A DNA stretch of 30,239 bases from Bordetella parapertussis (GTDB taxonomy: Bacteria; Pseudomonadota; Gammaproteobacteria; Burkholderiales; CAIKXV01). Both the position numbers and the translations under genes were made by a program. Below, piece by piece: positions 22,998-30,239 of the stretch. The notes under the pieces are model-generated. The model saw only the letters and a program-made list of their open reading frames with translations, was not told the DNA's origin and did not search any database. The stretch covers positions 1 to 30,239 of the forward strand of contig CAMDXD010000002.1 in assembly GCA_945877995.1 (NCBI GenBank), written 5' to 3'. Each line of letters begins with the position of its first letter. Position 1 is the first letter of the stretch.

Positions 22998-23975
22998 TCA
23001 GTTGGCCTTGATGCCGCTGTCGCGGACCACCCGGGCGAACATCGGTTCCTCGCGCCGGACCTGATCGTTGAACTGCGCCGGTGTGCCCACGGCCGGGTCG
23101 AAGCCGAGCGACTCGAGCCGCGCCAGCGTTGCCGGGGACTTGAGCGCGGCATTCAACGGCTGGTTGATGCGCACAACCAGTGACGATGGGGTCGATGCCG
23201 GCGCGAACATGCCGAACCACAGGGCCAGGTCGACGCCCTTGATGCCGGATTCCGCGGGCGTCGGCACGTCGGGCACGAGCCGCGATCGTGCGGCACCCAT
23301 GTTGGCAATGGCGACCAGCTTGCCGCCCTGCAGGTGGGGCAGCGCATTGGACACGCCGGCGACCGTGAGTGGAATGCGTCCCGAGACCGTCTCGATCATG
23401 GCCTGCTGGGGACTCTTGAAAGGCACATGGACGAGCTCGATGCCTGCTGCGCGAGCGAGCAGTTCCACGGTGAGGTGCGCGGCCGAACCTACGGCCGGCG
23501 AGCCGAATGCGAGGCCGCCGCTGGTACGCCTGGTCAGTGCGATCAGCTCGGCGAGGGTCTTCACCTTCAGCTCCGGACTGGCCACCAGCAGGTTCGGTGC
23601 CGAGGCGATCGAGCCGATGGCCGTGAAATCGCGCTGCACGTCGTAGCTGACCTTGTACAGGCTGGGCGCGATGATCAGCGTGTTCGATGAAACCATCAGC
23701 GTGTAGCCATCGCCGGGCGCGCGGGCGACGATCTCGCTGCCGATGACCCCGCCTGCACCCGGCCGGTTGTCGACGATGAACGAGGTGGCGAAGGCGGCGC
23801 CCATCGGTTCGGCCAGCATGCGGGCGAGGATGTCGGCCGCTCCGCCGGCCCCGGCGGGAACGACGACCCGCACCGGCTTCACCGGCCAGGCCTGCGCCTG
23901 GGCAGGCCGTACCGGTGCAAGCATCGGCAACGCTGCGAAGGACAGGTACAGGAAACGCGCTGCAGTGGATTTCAA
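22998..23975 (-). CDS. Bug/TctC-family periplasmic solute receptor
   Basis: A 325-residue Bug receptor with a Sec signal (FLYLSFAALPMLAPV ending in AQAQA). Motifs: WPVKPVRVVVPAGAGGAADILAR, VDNRPGAGGVIGSEIVARAPGDGYTL (in parts: VDNRPGAGGVIGSE, APGDGYTLM) and a Bug-type C-terminus. No ATG lies near the signal peptide. The TTG at 23975 gives the normal family length, has GGAG about ten bases before it, and overlaps the TGA of the metallo-beta-lactamase gene as TTGA, so it is the likely start. Coupling to that hydrolase suggests that receptor and enzyme serve one compound. No transporter membrane genes adjoin. Confidence 0.92.
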   Translation of the reverse strand: MKSTAARFLYLSFAALPMLAPVRPAQAQAWPVKPVRVVVPAGAGGAADILARMLAEPMGAAFATSFIVDNRPGAGGVIGSEIVARAPGDGYTLMVSSNTLIIAPSLYKVSYDVQRDFTAIGSIASAPNLLVASPELKVKTLAELIALTRRTSGGLAFGSPAVGSAAHLTVELLARAAGIELVHVPFKSPQQAMIETVSGRIPLTVAGVSNALPHLQGGKLVAIANMGAARSRLVPDVPTPAESGIKGVDLALWFGMFAPASTPSSLVVRINQPLNAALKSPATLARLESLGFDPAVGTPAQFNDQVRREEPMFARVVRDSGIKAN

Positions 23976-24928
23976 TCGGTGCTCCGATGGGTATCGCTGA
24001 CGATCAGGTCTTCGCCGGCCACTGGCGGGCCGGGCGGGAAGATGCGTATCTCGGCGCCGACCAGCACCTCCATCCGGTCGTGGGCGAGCTCGACTTCGCC
24101 GTCGTAGCCGTGGCGCACCTTGGCCAGGATGTCGTACTGCGTGACGCGCCAGACGCTGATGTGGTTGAGCAGCGTCAGCCGGGGTCGGGTGCGCCGGCAG
24201 ATCTCGTTCATCTGCTGCGGATCGGTGTGGATGGAAATGATGCGGCGGGTGATCTCGTTGGCGGCGAGCTGCGCCGAAGACGCCCCTGCGATCTCGTGCA
24301 CCAGCAGGTCGCAGCCTTTCGCCTGCTCGAGCACGCCATCGCAGAGCGTGGTGTCGCCCGAGAGCACGATCGAGCGGCCATTGCATTCGATGCGAAATCC
24401 GAACGCCGGGCGTACGTCAGGGCCGTGGTCTACCGTGAATGCCGTCACCTTCACGCCGTCTTCGTCGAACACGATGCCGCCGGTGAACTCGTGCACGTCG
24501 ATCGCGCGCCCGGCGGGCTCGGCGGTCTCGTACTTCGACCGCACGCTGATGTCGAAGTGATGCAACTCGCGCAGGCCGTCCACCGCGCGTGCCGTGCCTT
24601 GCGGCCCGAACACCCGCAACGGCCGGCGGCGGTGCAGCACGAACCAGCCGGTCATCCACAGATCGGGCAACCCGCAGACATGGTCGGAGTGCAGGTGCGT
24701 GTAGAAGATGTCGGTCACCTCCGGAACGGGGATGCCGCACTCGTACATCCGCTGCAGAGTCGCGCGACCGGTGTCGAACAGCAGCCAGCGGCCGTTAGCC
24801 TTCACCAGCGTGGAGATGCCATGGCGTGCCACGGACAGCGAAGGGCTGCCGGTGCCCAGCATCCATACCTGCATGTACTGCTCGAGCGGAGCTGCGAGGT
24901 GGACGCCACGGTAGATCGGTGTGCTCAT
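23972..24928 (-). CDS. Metallo-beta-lactamase-fold hydrolase, RNase Z-like
   Basis: A 318-residue MBL-fold protein. The metal motif THLHSDH (H78, H80, D82, H83) is complete; further expected ligands can be seen in SGDTTLCDG, VHEIAG and the late LLNHIS. The overall arrangement, including GTGSPSLSVARHG at the N-terminus, is closer to the RNase Z/arylsulfatase-like group than to glyoxalase II. A role in small-molecule ester or sulphate hydrolysis is as likely as RNA processing in this context. ATG 24928 has AGGGA upstream; the longer frame to 25006 includes a tandem 12-base repeat and no homology. It is coupled to a Bug receptor by a four-base overlap. Confidence 0.85.
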   Translation of the reverse strand: MSTPIYRGVHLAAPLEQYMQVWMLGTGSPSLSVARHGISTLVKANGRWLLFDTGRATLQRMYECGIPVPEVTDIFYTHLHSDHVCGLPDLWMTGWFVLHRRRPLRVFGPQGTARAVDGLRELHHFDISVRSKYETAEPAGRAIDVHEFTGGIVFDEDGVKVTAFTVDHGPDVRPAFGFRIECNGRSIVLSGDTTLCDGVLEQAKGCDLLVHEIAGASSAQLAANEITRRIISIHTDPQQMNEICRRTRPRLTLLNHISVWRVTQYDILAKVRHGYDGEVELAHDRMEVLVGAEIRIFPPGPPVAGEDLIVSDTHRSTD

Positions 24929-24969
24929 TGCTTCCCTGGAAAGGCGTGCTGAAGTGAACGGATTGGAGG

Positions 24970-24993
24970 CAGATTCCATGCCAGATTCCATGC
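24970..24993. repeat. Tandem 12-base duplication in divergent promoter region
   Basis: CAGATTCCATGC occurs twice in direct, perfect tandem (24970-24981 and 24982-24993), in the 125-base gap between the MBL-fold gene and the YqiA-like gene. It could be a recent slippage duplication or part of a regulator site. Nothing else in the gap stands out. Confidence 0.6.
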
Positions 24994-25053
24994 GCAGACT
25001 CGACACGGCGCGAGCGCGTATGCTTCCCGAGCCGACTTGTACCGACTTCGAAA

Positions 25054-25671
25054 ATGATCGTCTACCTCCACGGCTTCAACAGCTCCCCCCAGTCCCTGAA
25101 GGCGCGCCTGGTCGAGGCACGCATGGCCGACCTCGACCTGCTCGACCAGCTGGCCTGCCCGGCACTGCCGCATTCGCCGAAAGAGGCGATCGCAGCGGTC
25201 GACATCCTGTTGCCCGCCGATGCGTCGGGGGTGACCTTCATCGGCAGTTCGCTCGGTGGCTTCTATGCGACCCATCTGGCGGAGAAGCATGGCGCGAAGG
25301 CGGTGCTGGTCAACCCGGCGGTGCAGCCGCATGTGCTTCTGGCGCCGTTCGTCGGCGAGCAGGCGAACCTGCATTCGGGCGAGCGCTGGACGCTGACCTC
25401 GGCGCATATCGAGGAACTCGTGGCGCTCGAAGTCGATCCGGTCACCCGCCCCGAGCGCTACCTGCTGCTGGTCGAGACCGGCGACGAGGTGCTCGACTGG
25501 CGCCAGGCCGTCGCGAAGTACACCGGCGCCCGACAGGTGATCGTCGAGGGCGGCGACCATGGCTTCTCGAGCTTCACCGACCATATAGACGACGTGCTGC
25601 GCTTTGCCGGCATGCTGGAGGCGCCCGACCCGATGGCGCGCGCTCGGCGCCCGCGCTCACGCGCCGGCTGA
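25054..25671 (+). CDS. YqiA-type esterase (UPF0227 alpha/beta hydrolase)
   Basis: A 205-residue minimal alpha/beta hydrolase of the YqiA group. It begins MIVYLHGFNSSPQSLKA, has the nucleophile S66 in IGSSLGGFYA, an acid in ETGDEVLDW and the catalytic His169 in EGGDHGFSSF. E. coli YqiA hydrolyses CoA esters and short acyl esters; the natural substrate is unsettled. The C-terminal 20 or so residues are Arg/Pro-rich and lie beyond the usual end. The gene is followed by the RNase II-type gene, an order common in betaproteobacteria. Confidence 0.88.
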   Translation: MIVYLHGFNSSPQSLKARLVEARMADLDLLDQLACPALPHSPKEAIAAVDILLPADASGVTFIGSSLGGFYATHLAEKHGAKAVLVNPAVQPHVLLAPFVGEQANLHSGERWTLTSAHIEELVALEVDPVTRPERYLLLVETGDEVLDWRQAVAKYTGARQVIVEGGDHGFSSFTDHIDDVLRFAGMLEAPDPMARARRPRSRAG

Positions 25672-25689
25672 GCGAGGCTACCGCTCCGG

Positions 25690-25695
25690 TATACT
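25690..25695 (+). promoter_or_regulatory. Possible -10 box (TATACT) for the RNase gene
   Basis: TATACT lies 95 bases before the RNase II-type ATG and after the esterase stop. No good -35 was found 16-18 bases upstream, so confidence is low. Confidence 0.3.
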
Positions 25696-25789
25696 GCGCG
25701 CCCGGCGCACGGAGGCAACGCGCTTCCGTCCGGGCAGCTTCGCCTGCCCGCTGCCTCATCGCTCCACTGCCTCACTGATCGCGGCCCCG

Positions 25790-27682
25790 ATGAATGTCTT
25801 TTACGAGGAAGAAGGCGAGTTGCGGGCAGGCAGCGTGCTGGCCGACAACACCACCTCGCTGCAGGTCGAAGCGCCGCACGGGAAGCGCTCGAAGGTGAAG
25901 GCGTCCAACGTGCTGTTCCGCTTCGAGGCGCCGGCACCGAAGGCGCTGGTCGACGACGCGAGGCTGCTCGCCGATACGCTCGACCCGGATTTCCTCTGGG
26001 AGGCGATCACCGCCGAGGAGTTCGGCTTCGACGACGCGGCTCGCGAATACTTCGGCGCGGCCACCGCCAAGTCCGCGTCGCCGGTCGAGCGCGCGGCCAT
26101 GCTGCTGCGGTTGCACGCGAGCCCGATGTATTTCTACAAGCGCGGCAAGGGCCTGTACAAGCGCGCGCCTGCCGAATCGCTGAAGGCGGCGCTGGCGGGC
26201 GTCGAACGCCGCAGGCGCGAGGCGGAGCAGCAGGCGCAGTGGACCGCGGCGCTGGTGGCTGGCGACTTGCCCGAGGGCATGCGGCCGATGGTGCCGTCGC
26301 TGCTCTACGCCCCCGAGAAGCAGACGATGGCCTGGAAGGCGGTCGAGGCCGCATGCGCCGCTTCTGGAACCAGCGTGCCTCACCTGATGCAGCACTGCGG
26401 AGCGATCGCCTCGGCGCACGACTTCCATTACGGTCGTTTTCTGTTCGAGCACTTCCGCGCCGGCACCGGCTTCGCCGTCGACGGCGCGGGCGCGGACGCG
26501 CTCGATGCGCTGCTCGCGCCGTTGCCGGTGCTCGAGACTGCGGTGGTGGCAGCCTTCTCGATCGACGACACCACCACCACCGAGATCGACGATGCGTTCT
26601 CGGTGCAGCCGCTCGGCAGCGGCTGGCGCATCGGCATCCATATTGCCGCGCCATCGTTGGGCATCGCGGCCGGTTCGACGCTGGACGAGGTGGCCCTGTC
26701 CCGTCTGTCGACCGCCTACTTCCCCGGGCGCAAGATCACGATGCTGCCCGACGCGGCGGTCGAGCGGTTCACCCTGGCCGAGGGGCGCACCGTGCCTGCG
26801 GTGTCGTTGTACGTCGACGTGGATGCCGACTTCACCGTGCGCTCGACCCGTTCCGCGGTCGAAGCGGTACGGATCGCGGACAACCTGCGGCTCGAGCACC
26901 TGGAGCCCTGCTTCACCGCCGAGGCGCTTTCCGCCGCCGCCGCGCTGCCCGATCCGCGCCTCGACCATGCCCGCGGGCGCGAACTCTGGACGCTGTGGGG
27001 CTTCGCGCAGAAGCTGCAGGCCATGCGCGGCAAGCAGGCGGAGACCGGCAGTGGCCGGGTCGAGTACACCTTCATCGTCGAGGGCGACCGGATCACGCTG
27101 CGGCCGCGCGCGCGCGGCGCCCCGCTCGACACGCTGGTTGCGGAAATGATGATCTTCGCCAACAGCCAGTGGGGTGGGGAACTGGCGCGGGCGCAGGTGC
27201 CTGCGATCTACCGCGCGCAATCCGGCGGCAAGGTGTTCATGACCACCGTCGCGTCGCCGCACCAGGGGCTGGGTGTTGCCCATTACACCTGGGCCAGTTC
27301 GCCGTTGCGCCGGATGGTCGACCTGATCAACCAGCGGCAGATCGCGAGCTGGATACGCAGCGAGCCGGCGCCGTATCCGCCCGGCAGCGAGTCGATGCTG
27401 GCCGCGATGCGGTCGTTCGAACTGGCCTATGAAGCCTATGCCGAGGCGCAGCGCACGCTCGAGCGGTACTGGTCGCTGGTGTGGATCCGGCAGCAGGCAC
27501 TGGCCTCGATCGACGGCGAGGTGATCCGCGACAACCTGGTGCGCCTGTCCGGCGTGCCGGTGGTTGCCCGGGTGCCGTCGGTTCCGGAGTTGCCTGCGGG
27601 TACGCGGGTGCGGCTGGCGGTCGATCGAATCGACCTGTACGACCTGCTGCTCGACCTGACGTTCGGGGAAGCGCTGGCGTGA
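25790..27682 (+). CDS. RNase II/RNB-domain exoribonuclease
   Basis: A 630-residue protein of the RNB family, which degrades RNA from the 3' end in a magnesium-dependent manner. The catalytic aspartate cluster is seen in SIDDTTTTEIDDAFSV (about residues 256-271), with the RNB end motif YTWASSPLRRMVDLINQRQI near 490-510 and a short S1-like C-terminus. The N-terminal region (1-240) differs from E. coli Rnb cold-shock domains, as in many betaproteobacterial homologues. The ATG at 25790 is preferred; the frame from 25604 overlaps the esterase gene. It heads the conserved block with tonB, aroE and mtgA. Confidence 0.9.
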   Translation: MNVFYEEEGELRAGSVLADNTTSLQVEAPHGKRSKVKASNVLFRFEAPAPKALVDDARLLADTLDPDFLWEAITAEEFGFDDAAREYFGAATAKSASPVERAAMLLRLHASPMYFYKRGKGLYKRAPAESLKAALAGVERRRREAEQQAQWTAALVAGDLPEGMRPMVPSLLYAPEKQTMAWKAVEAACAASGTSVPHLMQHCGAIASAHDFHYGRFLFEHFRAGTGFAVDGAGADALDALLAPLPVLETAVVAAFSIDDTTTTEIDDAFSVQPLGSGWRIGIHIAAPSLGIAAGSTLDEVALSRLSTAYFPGRKITMLPDAAVERFTLAEGRTVPAVSLYVDVDADFTVRSTRSAVEAVRIADNLRLEHLEPCFTAEALSAAAALPDPRLDHARGRELWTLWGFAQKLQAMRGKQAETGSGRVEYTFIVEGDRITLRPRARGAPLDTLVAEMMIFANSQWGGELARAQVPAIYRAQSGGKVFMTTVASPHQGLGVAHYTWASSPLRRMVDLINQRQIASWIRSEPAPYPPGSESMLAAMRSFELAYEAYAEAQRTLERYWSLVWIRQQALASIDGEVIRDNLVRLSGVPVVARVPSVPELPAGTRVRLAVDRIDLYDLLLDLTFGEALA

Positions 27683-27741
27683 CCAGGCGCGGTGGCCGCT
27701 GTGCGGTTGTTCCGGTGCTGCGGGCGCCGGGTCGACAGGGC

Positions 27742-27770
27742 ATGACAGCCCGGGGCGGCTCGCCTAGAAT
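27742..27770 (+). promoter_or_regulatory. Sigma-70-type promoter for the tonB-aroE-mtgA block
   Basis: ATGACA (27742-27747) and TAGAAT (27765-27770) are spaced 17 bases apart, each matching the consensus at five of six positions. It starts 60 bases after the RNase gene stop and about 40 bases before the TonB-like start, so transcription probably restarts here. Confidence 0.6.
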
Positions 27771-27809
27771 CCGCGCCATGGTGACCTGCACGCTTTCGCA
27801 GCCGATGCC

Positions 27810-28757
27810 GTGGCTTCGCTGATCCGGTTGCCCAACCGCTATCCGGCGCCCGAGGCGCTGTTCCTCGCGCCGCCGTTCTCATATGTGGCACCGGCCAATC
27901 GCACGCTGGTACTCGCGGTGATCGCCTCGGTACTTCTGCACGCGATGCTGCTCGCTGCGCGCTTCACGCTGCCCGGCAGCACCGATCGCGCCACTGCACC
28001 GGCAGCGCTCGAGGTGGTGCTGGTCAACGCACGCACCGTCAAGGCGCCCGTCAAGGCCGACGTGCGCGCGCAGTCGAACCTCGACGGTGGTGGCAATACC
28101 GATGCGCCGCGCCGGTTGAAGACGCCGTTGCCGCAGTCCGCGACCGGTGTCGACGTGCCCGACCCGGCTGCCGCCGCACGCGCGCGGGTGGAGCAGCTCG
28201 AGGCGGAAACCCAGCGCCTGATGGCCCGGATCAAGGCGGCGGTGCCGATCGACAGCCAGGAGCCGAACCCGGGTCCGCTGCCGCTGCCGCAGTCGCAGCC
28301 GGTTCCTGCCCAGACCTCGGCCGATCTCGCGGCGCGCAGCCTCGAGATGGCACGGCTGCGCGCGGAGCTGTCGAAGGACTTCAGCGCCTACCAGGAGCGG
28401 CCGCGCAAGGCCTTCGTCGGCGCACGCGCATCCGAGTATCGGTTCGCGCGCTATGTCGAGGACTGGCGCTCGAAGATCGAGCGGGTCGGCAACTTGAACT
28501 ACCCGGACGACGCCCGCCGGCAGAGGCTCTACGGTACGCTGCAGCTGACCGTCTCGGTGCGTCGCGACGGCACGGTGGACAGCATCGAGATCAACCGCTC
28601 CTCCGGCTTCAAGCTGCTCGACCAGGCGGCCATCCGCATTGTCGAACTGGCCGCGCCGTTCGCCGCGTTCCCGGCGGACATCTCGAAGGACATCGACATC
28701 CTGGCGATCACGCGCACCTGGAGCTTCACCACCGCAGAGCAGTTCCAGGGACAGTGA
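27810..28757 (+). CDS. TonB-family energy transducer
   Basis: A 315-residue TonB-like protein. One N-terminal membrane helix (TLVLAVIASVLLHAMLLAA) is followed by a long, proline- and alanine-rich periplasmic linker with a predicted coiled region (ARVEQLEAETQRLMARIKA), and a C-terminal TonB domain: NYPDDARRQRLYGTLQLTVSVRRDGTVDSIEINRSSGF. It would couple the proton motive force to outer-membrane receptors if ExbBD exist elsewhere. The start is GTG 27810; ATGs at 27778 and 27805 are in other frames and give no TonB sequence. It is followed 13 bases later by aroE. Confidence 0.9.
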   Translation: MASLIRLPNRYPAPEALFLAPPFSYVAPANRTLVLAVIASVLLHAMLLAARFTLPGSTDRATAPAALEVVLVNARTVKAPVKADVRAQSNLDGGGNTDAPRRLKTPLPQSATGVDVPDPAAAARARVEQLEAETQRLMARIKAAVPIDSQEPNPGPLPLPQSQPVPAQTSADLAARSLEMARLRAELSKDFSAYQERPRKAFVGARASEYRFARYVEDWRSKIERVGNLNYPDDARRQRLYGTLQLTVSVRRDGTVDSIEINRSSGFKLLDQAAIRIVELAAPFAAFPADISKDIDILAITRTWSFTTAEQFQGQ

Positions 28758-28770
28758 GGCGGCACGCGCT

Positions 28771-29604
28771 ATGACCGACCGTTACGCCGTCTTCGGAAAC
28801 CCGGTTGCACACAGCCGCTCGCCGGTGATCCACGCCGCCTTCGCGCGCGAGACCGGGCAGGAGATGGTCTACGAACGCGTCCTCGTGCCGCTGGACGGAT
28901 TCCGTGCGGCGGTGGACGCGTTCCAGGCCGACGGTGGCCGCGGCGCCAATGTCACGCTGCCGTTCAAGCGCGAAGCCTGGCAGCGGGCCGATGCCTGCAG
29001 CGCGCGCGCCGCGTCGGCCGAGGCGGTGAACACGCTGCGCTTCGAGGCCGATGGCAGCGTGTTCGGCGACAACACCGACGGCATCGGGCTGGTGCGCGAC
29101 ATCGAGGTCAACCTGGGCCAGCCGCTTGCAGGTGCCCGTGTACTGATGCTCGGGTCCGGCGGTGCGGCGGCGGGGGTCGTGCTGCCGCTGCTCGACGCCG
29201 GGGTCCGGCGGCTGCATGTGGCCAACCGCACGGCTGCACGCGCCGAGGCGCTGGCCGCACGGCAGCCTGGATCGGTGGTGTCCGGCGGGGGGCTGGAGTC
29301 GATCGAAGGCGAGTTCGACCTGATCGTCAATGCCACTTCGGCGAGCCTCGGCGCCGATGCGCCGTCGACCGGGCGGGCGCGGCTTGTTCGGGGCGGGCTG
29401 TGCTACGACATGATGTATTCGATCGAGCCGAGCGCGTTCCTCGCCGATGCAGCGCGTGGCGGTGCGCGCATCGCGGACGGCATCGGCATGCTGGTCGAGC
29501 AGGCCGCCGAATCCTTTTTCCTCTGGCGAGGCGTGCGCCCCGGCACCCGGGCGCTGCTCGCCAGCCTGGGCCAGCCCTGGCGCGGTAGCCGGCTTGCCGG
29601 CTGA
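28771..29604 (+). CDS. aroE: Shikimate dehydrogenase
   Basis: A 277-residue NADP-dependent enzyme of aromatic amino acid synthesis that reduces 3-dehydroshikimate to shikimate. Shikimate-binding SRSP (15-18), catalytic K66 in NVTLPFKREAW and D103 in NTDGIG are present, as is the cofactor loop GSGGAAAG and the late EQAAESFFLW. The ATG is 13 bases after the TonB-like gene, in the same transcription unit as the mtgA gene downstream. Confidence 0.96.
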   Translation: MTDRYAVFGNPVAHSRSPVIHAAFARETGQEMVYERVLVPLDGFRAAVDAFQADGGRGANVTLPFKREAWQRADACSARAASAEAVNTLRFEADGSVFGDNTDGIGLVRDIEVNLGQPLAGARVLMLGSGGAAAGVVLPLLDAGVRRLHVANRTAARAEALAARQPGSVVSGGGLESIEGEFDLIVNATSASLGADAPSTGRARLVRGGLCYDMMYSIEPSAFLADAARGGARIADGIGMLVEQAAESFFLWRGVRPGTRALLASLGQPWRGSRLAG

Positions 29605-29633
29605 CCCCGGCTTCGCCCCCTCCGCTCCCGTCC

Positions 29634-30239
29634 ATGCGCACGCTTTTCCGCTGGACCTCCCGACTGCTGCTGCTCGCGCTGGGCGCGCTGCTCGCATGGC
29701 AGCTGTGGCTGTTCGGACATGTCGTGTACTGGAAGCACCGGAACCCGGTCGAGACGTCGTTCATGGACCTGCGGCTCGACCAGCTGCGGGCGAAGGATGC
29801 AAAGGCCCGGCTGCGCCACCAGTGGGTGCCGTATGACCGGATCTCGATCCACCTCAAACGCGCGATCATCGTCGCCGAGGACGACAAGTTCGTCGACCAC
29901 GAGGGCTTCGACTGGGGCGCGATCCAGAAGGCGCTGGAACAGAACCGCAAGCAGGGGCGCGTGGTGCGGGGCGGTTCGACGATCAGCCAGCAACTGGCGA
30001 AGAACCTGTTCCTGTCCGATGCGCGGACACCGGCGCGCAAGGTGCAGGAAGCCGCGATCACGCTGATGCTCGAGCAGACGATGGACAAGCGCCGCATCCT
30101 CGAGATATACCTGAACGTGATCGAGTGGGGTAACGGCGTGTTCGGCGCAGAGGCTGCCGCCCGTCACTATTTCGGCGTCTCTGCCGCCCAGCTGACGCCT
30201 GCGCAGGCGGCCCGCCTCGCCGCGATGGTGCCCAATCCG
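29634..30239 (+). CDS. mtgA: Monofunctional peptidoglycan glycosyltransferase (5' part)
   Basis: The first 202 residues of a GT51 glycosyltransferase that polymerises lipid II at the membrane; the gene continues past the window. A membrane helix (about 10-30) is followed by the catalytic E82 in AEDDKFVDHEGFDW, GGSTISQQLAKNLFL and EIYLNVIEWGNGVFG with the second acidic residue. It lacks a visible transpeptidase part so far and has MtgA-type N-terminal length. It begins 29 bases after aroE, completing the RNase-tonB-aroE-mtgA order. Confidence 0.94.
   Translation, partial: MRTLFRWTSRLLLLALGALLAWQLWLFGHVVYWKHRNPVETSFMDLRLDQLRAKDAKARLRHQWVPYDRISIHLKRAIIVAEDDKFVDHEGFDWGAIQKALEQNRKQGRVVRGGSTISQQLAKNLFLSDARTPARKVQEAAITLMLEQTMDKRRILEIYLNVIEWGNGVFGAEAAARHYFGVSAAQLTPAQAARLAAMVPNP

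Noticed and set aside
1..30239. tRNA, rRNA, insertion sequences or prophage genes
   Set aside because: No tRNA-like cloverleaf sequence, transposase, integrase or phage structural protein was recognised in any frame.

Overview
The window is a GC-rich stretch of a betaproteobacterial chromosome, most likely from a Burkholderiales-like organism. Three things point there. There are three solitary Bug/TctC-type periplasmic solute receptors with no TctAB membrane genes beside them, a habit of Bordetella/Cupriavidus-type genomes. The block RNase II-type enzyme, tonB, aroE, mtgA at the right end has an order I recognise from this group. Intergenic spaces repeatedly carry a GGGTC-A-GACCC palindrome of a REP-like kind. 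No database search was possible, so the taxonomic call is an inference.

Layout. 1-348: tail of an M19 dipeptidase-like gene. 441-985: a BrnT/BrnA toxin-antitoxin pair on the minus strand with a palindrome lying inside its probable promoter. 1423-4808: a plus-strand run of a Tat-exported Bug receptor, an LVIVD-repeat protein and a zinc-type dehydrogenase. 6592-4809: a minus-strand pair, Bug receptor and PhyH-type dioxygenase, meeting the dehydrogenase with no intervening base. 6971-9038: gmd and fcl for GDP-L-fucose. 10235-9165: a G3E (CobW-type) GTPase. 10402-13253: mpl overlapping a Ycf46-like AAA ATPase. 13330-15602: an alpha/beta hydrolase and a membrane-anchored Clp-fold (SDH-type) protease. 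17253-15652 and 17417-19863: a divergent amide-hydrolysis module of a GGT-superfamily enzyme, a cytosine-deaminase-like amidohydrolase and an AMI1-type amidase. 22863-19926: a compact exported Kelch / FixH-like / di-haem peroxidase operon. 24928-22998: a metallo-beta-lactamase-fold hydrolase coupled to a third Bug receptor. 25054 to the end: a YqiA-type esterase, RNase II-type exonuclease, TonB-like protein, aroE and the start of mtgA.

How the genes work together. Much of the middle looks like accessory catabolism. Bug receptors capture organic acids or similar anions, while hydrolases, a dioxygenase and a dehydrogenase process small molecules; substrates cannot be read from sequence. Mpl (peptidoglycan recycling), mtgA (glycan polymerisation), aroE and the RNase are housekeeping. 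The most unusual parts are the Kelch-FixH-MauG-like operon (a possible exported protein-modification or redox system), the dispersed palindromic repeat, which supplies the stop codon of the peroxidase gene and forms alternative hairpins just ahead of the protease gene, and two enzymes whose usual metal-site residues are replaced.
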